A DNA stretch of 50,446 bases from LMUY01 sp964657445. Lineage in GTDB: Bacteria > Pseudomonadota > Alphaproteobacteria > Acetobacterales > Acetobacteraceae. The notes under the pieces are model-generated. The model was not told the DNA's origin and did not search any database. It saw only the letters and a list, made by a program, of their open reading frames with translations. How positions within the stretch are numbered: position 1 is the first letter of the stretch; each line of letters opens with the position of its first letter. Location of the stretch: assembly GCA_964657445.1 (NCBI GenBank), contig CAZZVB010000005.1, positions 1-50,446 of the forward strand, given 5' to 3'. Below, piece after piece: positions 31,850 to 39,046 of this stretch. The position numbers were made by a program, and so were the translations under genes.

Positions 31850-33181
31850 TTGACCACGACCGCTTCTCCCCCGATCGCATCCATGGGCCGCCTGGCTGGA
31901 TTGCTGCACCCGTTTGCACTCGGCCTGACGTTGCTGCTGCCGTGGCTGCTGCTGCATGCGCGGGCGGGGGCGGAGATTGCGATCGACCTGATCGCCCTGG
32001 TCTTCCTGGTTCGTTGTGCCGCGGAACGCGATTGGCAGTGGCTGCGGCAAGGGTGGGTGCCGTTGGGCTTGGCTTGGTGGGCGTGGCTGGTGGCCTGCAC
32101 GGCGCTGAACCTCGCGCTGCCGGGCGAGGGAACGGCGGAACTGGCGCAATCGGTGATGCTGGGGCGCTTCCTGCTGCTGGTGGCCGCACTCGAACGCTGG
32201 GTGTTGCAGGACGCCCGATCCCGCCGGTGGCTGCTGATCAGCCTGACGGCGGCGACGCTGTATGTCGCGGCGCAGACCATGCTGCAATTCGCCACGGGGC
32301 ATAATTTGTTCGGCAATCCCCGCTCCGCCGATGGCGAGCTGACGGGGCCGTTCGACAAGCCGCGCGATGCGCCGACGTTCGTGCGCATGCTGTTTCCCGT
32401 CCTGCTGCCACTGGCCGGCGGGATGCTGGGCCGCAAGGGATGGCTGCCCCTGGCTGCCGGGGCGGGATTGATCGTGGCCGCGATGGCGGTGACGGTGCTG
32501 ATCGGTCAGCGGATGCCGGTGTTGCTTGCGTTCTTCGGGCTGGTCGTCACCGGGCTGCTGCTGCGGCGGTTGCGCGGGCCGGTGATCATCGGCGCGGCGG
32601 CGGCGGCGGCGCTGATCGCGGCCTCGGTCGTCATCTCGCCCCCGGCGTTCTACCGGCTGGTGACGAAGTTCTCCGCCCAGATGGAGACCCTGCCCAGCAG
32701 TCCGTATGGGCTGCTGGCGGAGCGGTCGGTCGCCATCGTCGGGCAGCATCCCGTGACCGGCCGCGGCTATGACGGCTATCGCACGGGGTGCCCGGACCCG
32801 CGATATTACCAAGGCTGGCACTGGCCGGGCGACGCGGCGCCGATCGACCCGACCGGGGATAAGCTTTGCCTGACGCACCCGCACAATCTGTATCTGCAAG
32901 CCGCGACCGACGCCGGGTTGCCGGGGCTGGCGCTGTTCGCAACCTTGGCGGTGGTCTGGCTATGGCGGCTCGGGCGCGGGCTGGTGCGGCAGCCGGACCC
33001 ACTCAGGACCGGGCTATTCGTTGCGGCGCTGATCCAGCTTTGGCCGATCGCGTCCACCAGCCCGCTGGTGTCGCTACCGATCGGCGCGTGGTTTTTCCTG
33101 TTGCTCGGCTTTGGACTGGCCGAAGCGCCGATGACTGCTCCTTCCCCCGGTATTCGCGGGAGAGGGAGCAGCCATGGGTAG
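31850..33181 (+). CDS. O-antigen ligase/polymerase family membrane protein
   Basis: A 443-residue protein with about ten hydrophobic segments and a large periplasmic loop (about residues 265-350) ending in L-T-H-P-H-N-L-Y-L-Q, the Wzy_C/WaaL-type motif. Such proteins polymerise repeat units or ligate glycan to a lipid or protein. TTG 31850 with AGGTGA upstream was chosen; ATG 31883 is an alternative with a poorer site. It stands apart from the capsule blocks, beyond the ars cluster, and ABC-exported capsules do not normally need it, so its partner glycan is unclear. The last 15 codons (S-P-G-I-R-G-R-G) are encoded by a hairpin repeat (33136-33170). Confidence 0.82.
   Translation: MTTTASPPIASMGRLAGLLHPFALGLTLLLPWLLLHARAGAEIAIDLIALVFLVRCAAERDWQWLRQGWVPLGLAWWAWLVACTALNLALPGEGTAELAQSVMLGRFLLLVAALERWVLQDARSRRWLLISLTAATLYVAAQTMLQFATGHNLFGNPRSADGELTGPFDKPRDAPTFVRMLFPVLLPLAGGMLGRKGWLPLAAGAGLIVAAMAVTVLIGQRMPVLLAFFGLVVTGLLLRRLRGPVIIGAAAAAALIAASVVISPPAFYRLVTKFSAQMETLPSSPYGLLAERSVAIVGQHPVTGRGYDGYRTGCPDPRYYQGWHWPGDAAPIDPTGDKLCLTHPHNLYLQAATDAGLPGLALFATLAVVWLWRLGRGLVRQPDPLRTGLFVAALIQLWPIASTSPLVSLPIGAWFFLLLGFGLAEAPMTAPSPGIRGRGSSHG
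33136..33170. terminator. Hairpin at the 3' end of the ligase gene, between convergent genes
   Basis: Positions 33136-33149 pair with 33157-33170: 14 positions with one mismatch and one G-T pair, around a seven-base loop. It overlaps the last codons of the O-antigen ligase-like gene (stop at 33181) and faces the convergent DUF4142 gene ending at 33190, so it could end transcription from both sides. No T-run is present. It shares the core AGAGGGAG with the hairpin at 46443-46466. Confidence 0.55.
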
Positions 33182-33189
33182 GCTGTGTT

Positions 33190-33753
33190 CTAGCGGGCGA
33201 GCATCATCTTCCGCTGCTGCGCGCGCAGCAGGTCGAGGTTGGCGCGGACGATCTGGTTGCCCTTTTGCGAGAGCGCCGAGAGCTTCGGGTTGGCGCCCGG
33301 CGTCTGCATCATCATTTCCTGTAGGTTGAGCGTGTCCTGATGGCTGCTGATCTGGTCGTCCAGGAACGCGCGATCGAAATCCAGCCCCTGCCCGAGGCGC
33401 AAACGCCCGGCGCGGATCCGCAGGTCGGTGCGCAGCACGGTGGGTGGCTTGATGCCGGCCTCGGCGGCGATCGGCAGCAGCGCCGCGTCGAAGTCATTGG
33501 CTTCGTTCAGCAGCTTCGTCGCCAGCGCGCGGATGTCCGGCGTGCGGGCCTGCGTCTGCGCCAGCGTGCACTCCTGCCGGTCGAATTCGATGATGTTGAA
33601 CGCGTTGGTGACGAAGTCGAGGTCGCTCGGGCTCATGTCCCCGGCCGAGGACGTGGCCGTCGCCTTGGTTGCCTGGCATCCCGCCAGCGCGGCGCCGGCC
33701 GCGAGCGGGGCGAGCATCAGGGCCGCCCGCCGTGTCATCTGTGTCATGGTCAA
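33190..33753 (-). CDS. DUF4142 lipoprotein
   Basis: A 187-residue exported protein. The N terminus has a twin-arginine-like T-R-R-A-A-L and a lipobox L-A-G-C (about residues 23-26). The mature part is a helical bundle of about 140 residues with F-V-T-N-A-F-N-I-I-E-F-D-R-Q-E near the start and a C-terminal R-A-Q-Q-R-K-M, fitting DUF4142, a periplasmic ferritin-like four-helix family of unknown function. The gene follows the beta-barrel gene at 33772 with an 18-base gap, so the two are probably co-transcribed. Confidence 0.75.
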   Translation of the reverse strand: MTMTQMTRRAALMLAPLAAGAALAGCQATKATATSSAGDMSPSDLDFVTNAFNIIEFDRQECTLAQTQARTPDIRALATKLLNEANDFDAALLPIAAEAGIKPPTVLRTDLRIRAGRLRLGQGLDFDRAFLDDQISSHQDTLNLQEMMMQTPGANPKLSALSQKGNQIVRANLDLLRAQQRKMMLAR

Positions 33754-33771
33754 CTCCCAGATTCTTCTTAT

Positions 33772-34689
33772 TTAGAAGACGTAGAGCACGCGGGTCGTCA
33801 GGCCGAACGTCTGCTTGAAGCCGCCCGGCGCCGAGAAGTCATGGTTCAGCTCAAGCAGCACCTGGGCGTTGGCGGCGACGAAGAGCGACGCGGCGGCGCG
33901 GATCCGCTCGAACTGCGACGTCGAGCCGTTGAAGAAGTCGTTGGTGTACTGCTTGCCGCCGAGCATGCTCTCCCAGCCGATCGAGGTCTGGAAGGCGCGC
34001 GACCAGTTCCAGTTGAACCAGGCCTGCAAACGGAAGCTCGGGTCTTCGGTCAGGCGGCGGCCGCCGGGCTGCGACAGCGTTCCGAAGAACTGGCTGTCGA
34101 ACGCCAAGTCATAAGAGAAATGGTCGCCGATGCCTTGGTCCCAGCCCAACTGCAGGTCACCCGACCAGGCGCTGGACCCGAAGATGCTGGAGGCATTGAG
34201 CGCCGCGTTCTTGTCGTAGCTGCCGGTCGGCGGCTCAAGGAAGCCGGTCACGACGAAGTATTGCTTCTTCTCGACGCTGGAATACGGCCAGATGAACGCC
34301 GACAGGTTGACGTTGGAGGCGCCGAACGTGCTGCCAAGGCTTTGCGTGCCGACATGGCCGGCGGACTCGGATCCGAATGCCTGGAAGATCTGCACGCCGG
34401 CAGGCATGCCCGCGATGTAATCGTAATGAACGTAGCGTGCGAGGCCGATGTTGGTCTCGAGCCCGCTGCCCTTGATCGTGCCGAGGCCGGAGATGTTGTA
34501 GCTCGTGTTGTGTCCGTAGAGGTAGTAGGCGAGGAACAGGTTGGTCCCATCCGGGGCCGTCACGAACTCGTTCGGCTCAATCTCCTGAGCCGAGGCGATC
34601 CGGCTCAGTCCGGACGCAAGCACGAGGCCGAACAAAGCAAGCCGGGCGCAGCGTCCGAGCAGACGCGACGACACATCCGTGATTTTCAA
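33772..34689 (-). CDS. Outer-membrane beta-barrel of the SphA/MetA-pathway family
   Basis: A 305-residue precursor with a signal peptide (cleavage near S-A-Q at about residue 34) and alternating beta strands up to a terminal V-L-Y-V-F, typical of outer-membrane barrels. The opening N-E-F-V-T-A-P-D-G-T-N-L-F-L-A-Y-Y and repeated aromatic strands resemble the 'phenol MetA-pathway/SphA' transporter family, thought to admit hydrophobic compounds. Substrate unknown. It is first in a two-gene operon with the DUF4142 lipoprotein. Two inverted repeats lie upstream (34737-34786, 34815-34830). Confidence 0.7.
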   Translation of the reverse strand: MKITDVSSRLLGRCARLALFGLVLASGLSRIASAQEIEPNEFVTAPDGTNLFLAYYLYGHNTSYNISGLGTIKGSGLETNIGLARYVHYDYIAGMPAGVQIFQAFGSESAGHVGTQSLGSTFGASNVNLSAFIWPYSSVEKKQYFVVTGFLEPPTGSYDKNAALNASSIFGSSAWSGDLQLGWDQGIGDHFSYDLAFDSQFFGTLSQPGGRRLTEDPSFRLQAWFNWNWSRAFQTSIGWESMLGGKQYTNDFFNGSTSQFERIRAAASLFVAANAQVLLELNHDFSAPGGFKQTFGLTTRVLYVF

Positions 34690-34736
34690 GGTTCATCCCC
34701 CTAACCGCGCACGGCTGTTTCGCCGTTCTGTAACTT

Positions 34737-34786
34737 GCATGATCCTGGCTTCGGCGCGGCCCATCGCCAAGTGACTAAGATCATGC
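34737..34786. promoter_or_regulatory. Widely spaced inverted repeat upstream of the beta-barrel gene
   Basis: GCATGATC (34737-34744) and GATCATGC (34779-34786) are perfect eight-base inverted copies 34 bases apart, about 50 and 90 bases before the start of the SphA-like gene at 34689. Such spacing can reflect looping by a regulator bound at two half-sites, or a long hairpin. The 34690-34979 stretch holds no gene that I can support. Confidence 0.35.
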
Positions 34787-34814
34787 CGGACAGGGATTCA
34801 CGACGTGGTGGCGG

Positions 34815-34830
34815 ATTTACCACAGTAAAT
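34815..34830. promoter_or_regulatory. Palindromic operator candidate ATTTAC-N4-GTAAAT
   Basis: ATTTAC and GTAAAT are perfect six-base inverted arms with a four-base spacer (CACA). The site lies about 126 bases upstream of the SphA-like gene. Its AT-rich arms stand out in GC-rich surroundings, as expected for a dimeric helix-turn-helix repressor or activator. No regulator gene is adjacent. Confidence 0.45.
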
Positions 34831-34940
34831 GTTGCGCGGCCGCACAGTAGCCGCAGTCGTTAGTAGCGATGTGCTATCGTCCTACTTGGCGACATTGTGC
34901 TTTTACGGTCTGTGCCGGTTTACAACCGAAACCAGGCCGG

Positions 34941-34967
34941 ACCTGCACCGCCTCGGGCGGTGCAGGT
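34941..34967 (-). terminator. Strong hairpin downstream of the small secreted-protein gene
   Basis: ACCTGCACCGCC (34941-34952) pairs perfectly with GGCGGTGCAGGT (34956-34967) around the three-base loop TCG. It begins 12 bases after the stop of the minus-strand gene at 34980. No U-tract follows, so either it terminates weakly, depends on Rho, or protects the 3' end of the message. Confidence 0.6.
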
Positions 34968-34979
34968 GCAGCGATGCGG

Positions 34980-35231
34980 TCAGGGCTTGACGGGCGCTTG
35001 CGGCGTCTGGATCGGCGGCACGTTCGGGGCTGGATTGGCCGAGTTCGCCGTGCCGGACGGGCCGCTATCCGTCCCCGTCGGGACGCTCTGACCCGGCGCC
35101 GGGTGCGTAGCCGTCGGGCGGCGATGCACCGTCGTATGGCGCGTTGTGGCAGGTGCCGTGCTTTGGGCGGCCGCTACCCCGGCGCTCAACGCGAGCATCG
35201 CCGCGGCGACGAGTAACATAGGGCGGATCAT
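34980..35231 (-). CDS. Small secreted Pro/Thr-rich protein
   Basis: An 83-residue precursor: a clear signal peptide (M-I-R-P-M-L-L-V-A-A-A-M-L-A-L-S, cleavage near V-A-A-A-Q at about residue 23) followed by about 60 residues rich in Pro, Thr, Ser and Ala with no Cys. I do not recognise a family; the mature part looks disordered. The gene stands alone, with a strong hairpin just past its stop, which supports it being a real transcription unit. A structural or cell-envelope role is possible but not shown. Confidence 0.55.
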   Translation of the reverse strand: MIRPMLLVAAAMLALSAGVAAAQSTAPATTRHTTVHRRPTATHPAPGQSVPTGTDSGPSGTANSANPAPNVPPIQTPQAPVKP

Positions 35232-35395
35232 TCAGCTCTCCCATCTGCTCCGGCGGGACTGGCCCTGACGCCGTGCCAGGCGGCCCGCCGAATTGCCGGT
35301 TGCAACGCCCGGAAACGAAGATCAGCCAAACGCTCCAGCGAATTGGCCGGCGGCGTTGCCGAGAAGCGACATCGCGTCACCCGCCGGTCCCCGGC

Positions 35396-36271
35396 TTAGG
35401 CGTTACCTTGGCTCCCCAAGCCAGACGAGGCGGCGTCCACTGGCATGTTGTCCAGCAGGCGAACCGTCCCCATGCGCGCAGCCACGATCAGCCTGCTACC
35501 CGCCTGCGGCGCTGGCAGCGACGCCAGCGTCTCGCCATCGATCAAGGCCAGGTAGTCCACCCTGAAGCCCGCCGCCACCAGCTCCGCTTCCGTCTCCGGC
35601 AGTGCGGCGTCGTCGCCCCGCTGCAGGCGGGCGGCGCAGGCCCCGAGCACCGTCGGCAGCAGGCTGGCCCGGTCCCGCTCGCTGGCTGTCAGCCGGACGT
35701 TGCGCGACGACATCGCCAGGCCGTCCGGCTCCCGCACGGTGGGGATGCCGGTGATCTGCAGCCGCAGGCAGAGGTCGGTGACCATGCGGCGCACGACGAC
35801 GAGCTGCTGCCAATCCTTCTCGCCGAAGAAGGCTTCGGACGGGCCGACCTGGCCGAACAGCTTGGCGCAGACCGTCGCCACGCCGGTGAAGTGCCCGGGC
35901 CGCTGCACGCCCTCCCAGGGTTGCGCCACCGGCCCCGCGTCGATCCTCGCCGCATCGCCTGGCGGATACATCGCTGCCACGTCCGGCAGCCAGACCAGGT
36001 CGCACCCTGCCGCCTCCAGCATCTGCAGGTCGCGCGCCTCGGTGCGCGGGTAGTGTGCGAGGTCCTCCCCCGGGCCGAACTGGGTCGGGTTGACGAAGAT
36101 CGAGGCGGCGACCGTGCTGCAGGCGCTACGGGCTGCGGCGACCAGCGCCATGTGGCCGGCGTGCAGCGCCCCCATGGTCGGCACCAGCCCCAGGCCGCCC
36201 TCGCCGCCGCGGCGCTGCAGCAACTCAGCCCGGTATCGTTCGAGTTCGGCCCGGGTGCGCGCGACGTGCAT
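35396..36271 (-). CDS. panC: Pantoate-beta-alanine ligase
   Basis: A 291-residue pantothenate synthetase, which joins pantoate and beta-alanine with ATP (vitamin B5 and CoA synthesis). The HIGH-type motif is H-A-G-H in M-G-A-L-H-A-G-H, followed by V-N-P-T-Q-F-G-P-G-E-D. F-F-G-E-K-D-W-Q-Q-L and the KMSKS-like M-S-S-R-N are also present. Length is normal. Unusually it follows gspD by only eight bases, so it is probably co-transcribed with the T2SS genes. No panB is in the window. Confidence 0.93.
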   Translation of the reverse strand: MHVARTRAELERYRAELLQRRGGEGGLGLVPTMGALHAGHMALVAAARSACSTVAASIFVNPTQFGPGEDLAHYPRTEARDLQMLEAAGCDLVWLPDVAAMYPPGDAARIDAGPVAQPWEGVQRPGHFTGVATVCAKLFGQVGPSEAFFGEKDWQQLVVVRRMVTDLCLRLQITGIPTVREPDGLAMSSRNVRLTASERDRASLLPTVLGACAARLQRGDDAALPETEAELVAAGFRVDYLALIDGETLASLPAPQAGSRLIVAARMGTVRLLDNMPVDAASSGLGSQGNA

Positions 36272-36279
36272 GGTTCGCC

Positions 36280-38541
36280 CTAGTGGTTCCGCTCGAGCCC
36301 AACGCGGCGGCGCAGCTCCGCGTTCGGATCGGGCGAGCCGGACGGCGCCAGGCGGTTGAGCTGCTGCGGCACCAGCGCGGTGCCGTACAGCTCGTCGCGC
36401 AGGTCTTCGGTCAGGGACCGCGCATCACGCTGGTCATGGATGACGTGCGGCGTGATCAGCACCAGCAGTTCGGTGCGCTGGCGGTTGTTGGTTTGCTGGG
36501 ACAACAGCGCGCCCAGCAGCGGAATGTCCTTCAGCCACGGTATGCCCTGGTTCTGCCGGCTGTCGGAATCCTGGATCAGCCCGGCGAGCCCGACCGTCTG
36601 GCCATCCTGGATCACCACCCGGGAGGTGACGTTGCGCTCGTTGAAGGTCGGCGAGTCGACCCCGGTGGTGGTGACCGTGGGCGCGACGGTGCTGACTTCC
36701 TGGGAGATGTCCATGGTCACCAGACCGCCGCTGTTGACCCGCGGCGTCACCTGCGTGATCACGCCGGTCTGCTGGTAGTTGATCGAGTTCACCACGGGCG
36801 CCCCGGCGGTGATGGTGCTGGTGGCCGTTTGACTGAGGTAGGGCACCAGCGCGCCGACCTCCAGCCGGGCCGGCTGGTTGTCGAGCACCAGCAATTGCGG
36901 CGATGACAGCACCCGCACCTTGGTGACGGATTGCAGCAGCGACAGCGCGGCCGAGGTGTTGTTCGGGCCGCTCAGCACGAAGCCGGGGAAGCCGGACGCG
37001 AAGGTCGCGGCGGCGGTGCCGAAGGACAGCGCGCCCTGGATGCCTGCCTTGAAGAAGAACTGCGTGCCGTATTGCAACTGGTCATTGAGATCGACCTCCG
37101 CGATGGTCGCGTCGATCCGCACCTGCAGCGGCAGGATGTCGAGCTTGCGCAGCATCGTCTCGATCGTGTCGTTCTCCTGCGGCGTGGCATAGACCAGCAG
37201 CGCGTTGTTCTGCGTGTTCGGGATGATGCGCATGGCGTCCGCGTTGCCATTCGCGCCGCCGGCCTCGCTCGGGTCGAGGCCGCCCAGCAGCGGATTGGCG
37301 CCCGCGCCGGGTGCAGGCGCTGCAGGCGCGGGCGCCGCCGTGGTCACCGCGGAGGGAGCGCCGGCGCCGATGCCGCCGAGTCCGCCGATGCTGCCGCCAC
37401 CGATGCCGCCGCTGTTCAGGCCCCCGCCGGTGCCGTTCGACGATCCGTTCTGGCTGCCGATGCCGCTGCTGCGGATGCCGGTCGGCGCCGGGCTCGCCGG
37501 GGTCGGGACGGCGGTGACGTTGTTCGGGGTGAAGGCCTGCTGCAGCACGTAGGCGAGGTCGTTGCTGCGGCTGTTCTGCAGGTAGAAGACGTGCCACGAC
37601 CGCGTCGTCAGCCGCTGCTTGCGCTGCACCAGGTTGTAGATGCGCCGGGTCTCGTCGATGTAGCGGGGCTGGCTGGACACGACGAGGACGGAGTTGACGC
37701 GGGCCATCGGGATCACCCGCACCACGCCCGACAAGGCGGCGCCAGCGCCGCGGATGGCATCCTGCATGGAGGACGCGAAATCCTTCGCGTCGCCCGACGG
37801 CACCGGCAGCAGCGCGTAGGACTGGCCGGCCAGCACGTCGATATCGAAGGCCTGGATGAGGCTGGTCAGCGTCTGCCGGGTCGCCGGGTCACCGGACACG
37901 ATCAGTGCGTCCCGGCCGGCGTCAGCGGTGATGCGGCCGCCGCCCTGCACGAAGGGCTGCAGCGTCTTGGCGAGGTCTTCGGCGCTGGCGTAGCGCAGCG
38001 GCACGAGTTCGGTCGATCCGCCGCCATCCCCCGCCAGCCCAGGGGACGCCGCGGCGGCTGCATTCGGCATCACCCGGTAGAGCCCGCCCGACTGCACCAG
38101 GGCCGCGCCGTTCTGCGCCAGCAGGGTCCGCAAAACCGGCAGCAACTGGTCACGCGACAGCGGCTGCGCGGTCCGCATGGTGACGGTGCCGCGCACGGTC
38201 GGGTCGATGGTGTAGTTCTGCCCCAGCGTGGTGCCGAGGATCTGGCCCACCACGTCGCGAATGTCGGTATCGGCGAAGTTCAACGTGATGTCGCCGCCAC
38301 CCCCGCCGCCACCGGACTGGCTGCGCAGGAACACGTTGGGCGCCGGCGCGAGACTGACCTGCGCGGGTGGTTCGCCGGTCGGTGACCCGGCGGTGCCGTT
38401 GATGCGCGGCGCCGCCTCGCCGGCATTGGCCGCGACCAGGGGCAGCGGCTCCAGCACGCTCGGGTTCCGTGGCGCACAGGACGCAAGTATCGCGAGCGGC
38501 AGCAGGCGAAGCAGGCGGGCCTTGGTGGACACGACGGTCAT
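36280..38541 (-). CDS. gspD: Type II secretion outer-membrane secretin, lipobox-bearing
   Basis: A 753-residue secretin. ATG 38541 (AGGA upstream) gives a hydrophobic N terminus ending in L-A-S-C, a lipobox, so the protein is probably lipidated like the self-piloting HxcQ. N0 (N-F-A-D-T-D-I-R-D-V-V-G), N1-N3 repeats (Y-A-S-A-E-D-L, D-A-L-I-V-S-G, V-F-Y-L-Q-N) precede a Gly/Ala/Pro-rich insertion of roughly 90 residues (coding 37260-37520). The secretin core has V-P-Y-L-S-Q-T and V-T-P-R-V-N, and the chain closes with L-L-V-L-I-T-P-H-V. It forms the channel for folded exoproteins. Neighbours are gspH upstream and panC downstream. Confidence 0.92.
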   Translation of the reverse strand: MTVVSTKARLLRLLPLAILASCAPRNPSVLEPLPLVAANAGEAAPRINGTAGSPTGEPPAQVSLAPAPNVFLRSQSGGGGGGGDITLNFADTDIRDVVGQILGTTLGQNYTIDPTVRGTVTMRTAQPLSRDQLLPVLRTLLAQNGAALVQSGGLYRVMPNAAAAASPGLAGDGGGSTELVPLRYASAEDLAKTLQPFVQGGGRITADAGRDALIVSGDPATRQTLTSLIQAFDIDVLAGQSYALLPVPSGDAKDFASSMQDAIRGAGAALSGVVRVIPMARVNSVLVVSSQPRYIDETRRIYNLVQRKQRLTTRSWHVFYLQNSRSNDLAYVLQQAFTPNNVTAVPTPASPAPTGIRSSGIGSQNGSSNGTGGGLNSGGIGGGSIGGLGGIGAGAPSAVTTAAPAPAAPAPGAGANPLLGGLDPSEAGGANGNADAMRIIPNTQNNALLVYATPQENDTIETMLRKLDILPLQVRIDATIAEVDLNDQLQYGTQFFFKAGIQGALSFGTAAATFASGFPGFVLSGPNNTSAALSLLQSVTKVRVLSSPQLLVLDNQPARLEVGALVPYLSQTATSTITAGAPVVNSINYQQTGVITQVTPRVNSGGLVTMDISQEVSTVAPTVTTTGVDSPTFNERNVTSRVVIQDGQTVGLAGLIQDSDSRQNQGIPWLKDIPLLGALLSQQTNNRQRTELLVLITPHVIHDQRDARSLTEDLRDELYGTALVPQQLNRLAPSGSPDPNAELRRRVGLERNH

Positions 38542-38623
38542 TGAACGTTCCTGATGACACCGGGCGGCCCGGCGTCCGGGTTGTTTAACCGGATGCGCTT
38601 GGCGGGCCAACCGAGGGACGAGC

Positions 38624-39046
38624 CTATTGCGGGACCGATATCGTCACCCGGCCGGTCACCCAGTCCACGGCAACCAGCTTGCGGAACGTGCCCGCGGCAA
38701 CCTGGATCTGGCCGCCATTGGAGGTGCCATCCGGCGCGAACACGACTGGATGGACCGGCGGGACCAGCACCGCGCCGACCGGGCGTGGCACTGCGCTGCC
38801 GATGCGCACAGTGCCGGCCCCGCCGTCGATCAGCACCGTCACCGGGCGGTCGGTCGCGATTGCCTGCGAGCGGGCCGCGCGCAGCATGCCCATCAGCGTG
38901 TTGGCGGCCAGCCGGGAGTCCAGCCCCGCACTGCGCGCCGGCCCGCGCGCCACGACCAGCCCGACCATCAGGCCCAGGATGGTCAGCACGACCAGCATCT
39001 CGAGCAGGGTGAAGCCCCCATCCCGGCGAGGGTCGCGGCGGCGCAT
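38624..39046 (-). CDS. gspH: Type II secretion minor pseudopilin GspH
   Basis: A 140-residue prepilin. A basic leader is followed by G-G-F-T-L-L-E-M-L-V-V-L-T-I-L-G-L (from about residue 10), the prepilin peptidase site and membrane helix. The globular part has A-R-S-Q-A-I-A-T-D-R-P-V-T-V and a C-terminal V-T-I-S pattern, typical of GspH/FimT. GspG would be a shorter chain with its own conserved motifs; I do not see it here. The ATG overlaps the gspF stop by one base (TGATG), and the gene is followed by gspD after 82 bases. Confidence 0.87.
   Translation of the reverse strand: MRRRDPRRDGGFTLLEMLVVLTILGLMVGLVVARGPARSAGLDSRLAANTLMGMLRAARSQAIATDRPVTVLIDGGAGTVRIGSAVPRPVGAVLVPPVHPVVFAPDGTSNGGQIQVAAGTFRKLVAVDWVTGRVTISVPQ

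Noticed and set aside
37260..37520. Possible tandem repeat or microsatellite
   Set aside because: The repetitive look comes from Gly/Ala/Pro codons in the GspD insertion; no exact unit repeats regularly.
36931..38385. A 484-codon open frame opposite gspD
   Set aside because: Low-complexity Arg/Gly/Val-rich translation, fully explained as a shadow of gspD.
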